DNA of 64,000 nucleotides. It comes from Metaruminococcus_A sp964607135. GTDB taxonomy: Bacteria; Bacillota; Clostridia; Oscillospirales; Ruminococcaceae. The position numbers were made by a program, and so were the translations under genes. The notes beneath the pieces were generated by a model. The model saw only the letters and a list, made by a program, of their open reading frames with translations, was not told the origin of the DNA and did no database searches. Where the stretch lies: positions 46,361 through 110,360 of the forward strand of contig CAZSIV010000002.1 of NCBI GenBank assembly GCA_964607135.1, in the 5' to 3' direction. Shown here in pieces: positions 62,609 to 64,000 of the stretch (position 1 is its first letter; every line of letters starts with the position of its first letter).

Positions 62609-62682
62609 AAATTGTATTTTCTTTCCTCCGCGCTTCTGAGAGGCGCTGTGGCGCCTTTTGTAAAAATATCGGACAGGGAGGG

Positions 62683-63399
62683 TCAGTCGAACAGGTTTTT
62701 CGGCTTCGCCTCGTTTTTCAGGTAGGCGCTGAAGTTCCCGTTTGTGTCGCAGGTCGCAAGGATGATGTCCGAAACGTCTTTGATCTTCTGCTCCTTCATT
62801 TGATGTCTCAGCCACTCCCGGTTTTTCCCGATGGCTTCAAGGTGCTTTTCCATCACCTGCCCATCGATGACGACGTTGGCGCACAAGCCCTCCTCCGGCG
62901 GGGTCAGGTTCATGTCCTCCGGCGTAGCCGGGCGCTTGTCGCTCCTCGGCAGGATGCTGAGCTTTCCGTTTGTCTCCAGGATGGCGAAGTCGATATCCGC
63001 TAAGTTGAAATAGCCCTGGCCGCGGCACTGGCAGAGGAGCTCGTTCAAATCGATCTTTTCATGCTTGAGGTTTTCCCGCAGAATCCGTCCCCGGTCGATG
63101 AGGATGCTCGGGGTTCCGTTCATAAAGCGGCGCATCTTGATCGACTTATTGGTGGCAACCGAGATGGAGACCGCAATGACGGCGTAAACGCCCATGGCGA
63201 TCAGCGGGAAATGGAAGGGAAGCTCCGTATCGGCCGACATCTCCGCTGCAATAGAGCCGATCGAGATGCCGACTACATAGTCGAAAAAGGTGAGCTGCGA
63301 AATCTGTTTGCTCCCCATCAGCTTTGCAAGGACAAAGAGAACCGCGACGGAGATGACAGAGCGGACGATAATCTCGCCGATATCCATGAAAATGTCCAT
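62683..63399 (-). CDS. DUF421 (YetF/YcaP-like) membrane protein
   Basis: 238 residues. Three N-terminal membrane helices (about residues 10-30, 36-54, 63-83) precede the conserved cytoplasmic domain (G-T-P-S-I-L-I-D-R-G; L-R-x-x-G-Y-F-N-L-A-D-I-D-F-A-I-L-E-T-N-G-K-L-S). GGAGGG lies seven bases before the ATG. These proteins are common in spore-forming Firmicutes; function is unknown. Confidence 0.88.
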   Translation of the reverse strand: MDIFMDIGEIIVRSVISVAVLFVLAKLMGSKQISQLTFFDYVVGISIGSIAAEMSADTELPFHFPLIAMGVYAVIAVSISVATNKSIKMRRFMNGTPSILIDRGRILRENLKHEKIDLNELLCQCRGQGYFNLADIDFAILETNGKLSILPRSDKRPATPEDMNLTPPEEGLCANVVIDGQVMEKHLEAIGKNREWLRHQMKEQKIKDVSDIILATCDTNGNFSAYLKNEAKPKNLFD

Positions 63400-63516
63400 A
63401 AATGATCCCTCCGATTTTTCAAGACAAAATGTAGTATCCGCAGAGAAGGATCGATTTATGAGTTTGTATTTCCCGCGATTGAACTTTTTAAAAAAATTAA
63501 ACTAGGAGGTTTTTCT

Positions 63517-64000
63517 ATGTCCGGACCCATCCGCATTTCGGCAGACAGCACCTGCGACCTCTCGCCGGAACAGCTTTCCCGCAACGATATCGGCATCATC
63601 CCGCTTTACATCAGCCTGGGGGACGATTCCATGAAAGACGGGGTCGAGGTGACCTCGCAGATGATTTTCGATTATGTCGCCAAAACGGGCCGGCTTCCCA
63701 AAACCGCCGCGCCTTCGGTGGCCGATTACCTCGACTTCTTCCGGGAACGCCAGACATCCCCGGACGTTGCGCTGATCCATTTTACAATCAGCGCTAAGTT
63801 TTCCAGCTCTTACCAGAACGCCTGTATTGCCGCCGCCGAATTTGAAAACGTGACGGTGATCGACTCGAAAAACCTTTCTACCGGCCACGGCCTGGCGATT
63901 ATGGAAGCCGTCGCGATGAGGGACAAGGGGGCGGCGGCTGAAGAAATGGTAGTGTCAAGAGTTTTTCGCAAATTAGTTTGCAGACTCTGGGAGAAAGAAG
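63517..64000 (+). CDS. DegV-family fatty-acid-binding protein, incomplete at right edge
   Basis: 161 codons are visible from ATG 63517 (AGGAGG upstream). 'I-S-A-D-S-T-C-D-L', 'I-I-P-L-Y-I-S-L-G', 'T-A-A-P-S-V-A-D-Y' and 'F-T-I-S-A-K-F-S-S-S-Y-Q-N-A' are the DegV/FakB fold that binds a fatty acid for phosphorylation. After 'A-A-A-E-E-M-V' (about residue 145) the sequence becomes AT-rich and no longer resembles DegV, so an insertion or rearrangement may begin near 63,950. Confidence 0.82.
   Translation, partial: MSGPIRISADSTCDLSPEQLSRNDIGIIPLYISLGDDSMKDGVEVTSQMIFDYVAKTGRLPKTAAPSVADYLDFFRERQTSPDVALIHFTISAKFSSSYQNACIAAAEFENVTVIDSKNLSTGHGLAIMEAVAMRDKGAAAEEMVVSRVFRKLVCRLWEKE

Overview
The window reads as a junction between an integrative and conjugative element (ICE) and a higher-GC Firmicutes chromosome. 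The element fills roughly 1-24,596 and runs off the left edge. The host is most likely a gut-type clostridium of the Oscillospiraceae/Ruminococcaceae kind. This rests on strong AGGAGG-type ribosome binding sites, frequent TTG/GTG starts, Ser-rich linkers on exported proteins, lepA and hemW close together, and a carbohydrate-active gene load typical of plant-fibre degraders. Base composition rises visibly to the right of the tRNA-Lys gene at 24,597-24,672, whose 3' end is the probable ICE attachment site.

ICE, 1-24,596. A primase-like protein, a Gram-positive type IV secretion set (surface protein, TadZ-like ATPase, pilin-like protein, VirD4/TraG coupling protein, VirB6-like channel protein, PrgI/VirB3-like protein, VirB4 ATPase, lysozyme/M23 wall hydrolase, TcpC/VirB8-like protein), then accessory membrane proteins, a HAD nucleotidase fusion and a candidate relaxosome protein. 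A run of perfect hairpins (15.8-16.0 kb) is a candidate origin of transfer. The relaxase module follows (RHH protein plus MobP2-type relaxase), then an AbrB-like regulator, a RepA_N replication initiator, a Fic protein, a tyrosine integrase and a small membrane protein. Two ParE-type toxin-antitoxin pairs with related promoter palindromes sit in this half. The right end carries a 125-bp tandem repeat, four related palindromes between single-gene units, and a promoter-to-terminator non-coding RNA candidate.

Chromosome, 24.6-64 kb. lepA, a GH3 lipoprotein and hemW are followed by an esterase/PHP/GH5-like operon. A plant-glycan region follows: a DUF4038/DUF5605 hydrolase, two tandem GH120 beta-xylosidases sharing an identical 282-bp tract, an Old-Yellow-Enzyme-type reductase, and an operon of four tandem esterases, a creatininase-family hydrolase and a GH63-like hydrolase. 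Interspersed are a metal-efflux module with its operator, a small regulator/toxin-antitoxin island (50.0-52.5 kb) with partial duplications, a SLOG protein, a Na/Pi transporter, an SGNH hydrolase, a DUF421 protein and a DegV gene that may be interrupted at the right edge.

The least explained parts are non-coding or very small: three divergent copies of a structured element with a covarying hairpin (45.15-45.94 kb) with a promoter/terminator sRNA between two of them; an 11-codon ORF with its own promoter ahead of an orphan membrane protein in an AT-rich island (37.8-38.8 kb); and the palindrome-punctuated single-gene units at 20.6-23.9 kb. All family names are from reading the sequence; no database search was run.
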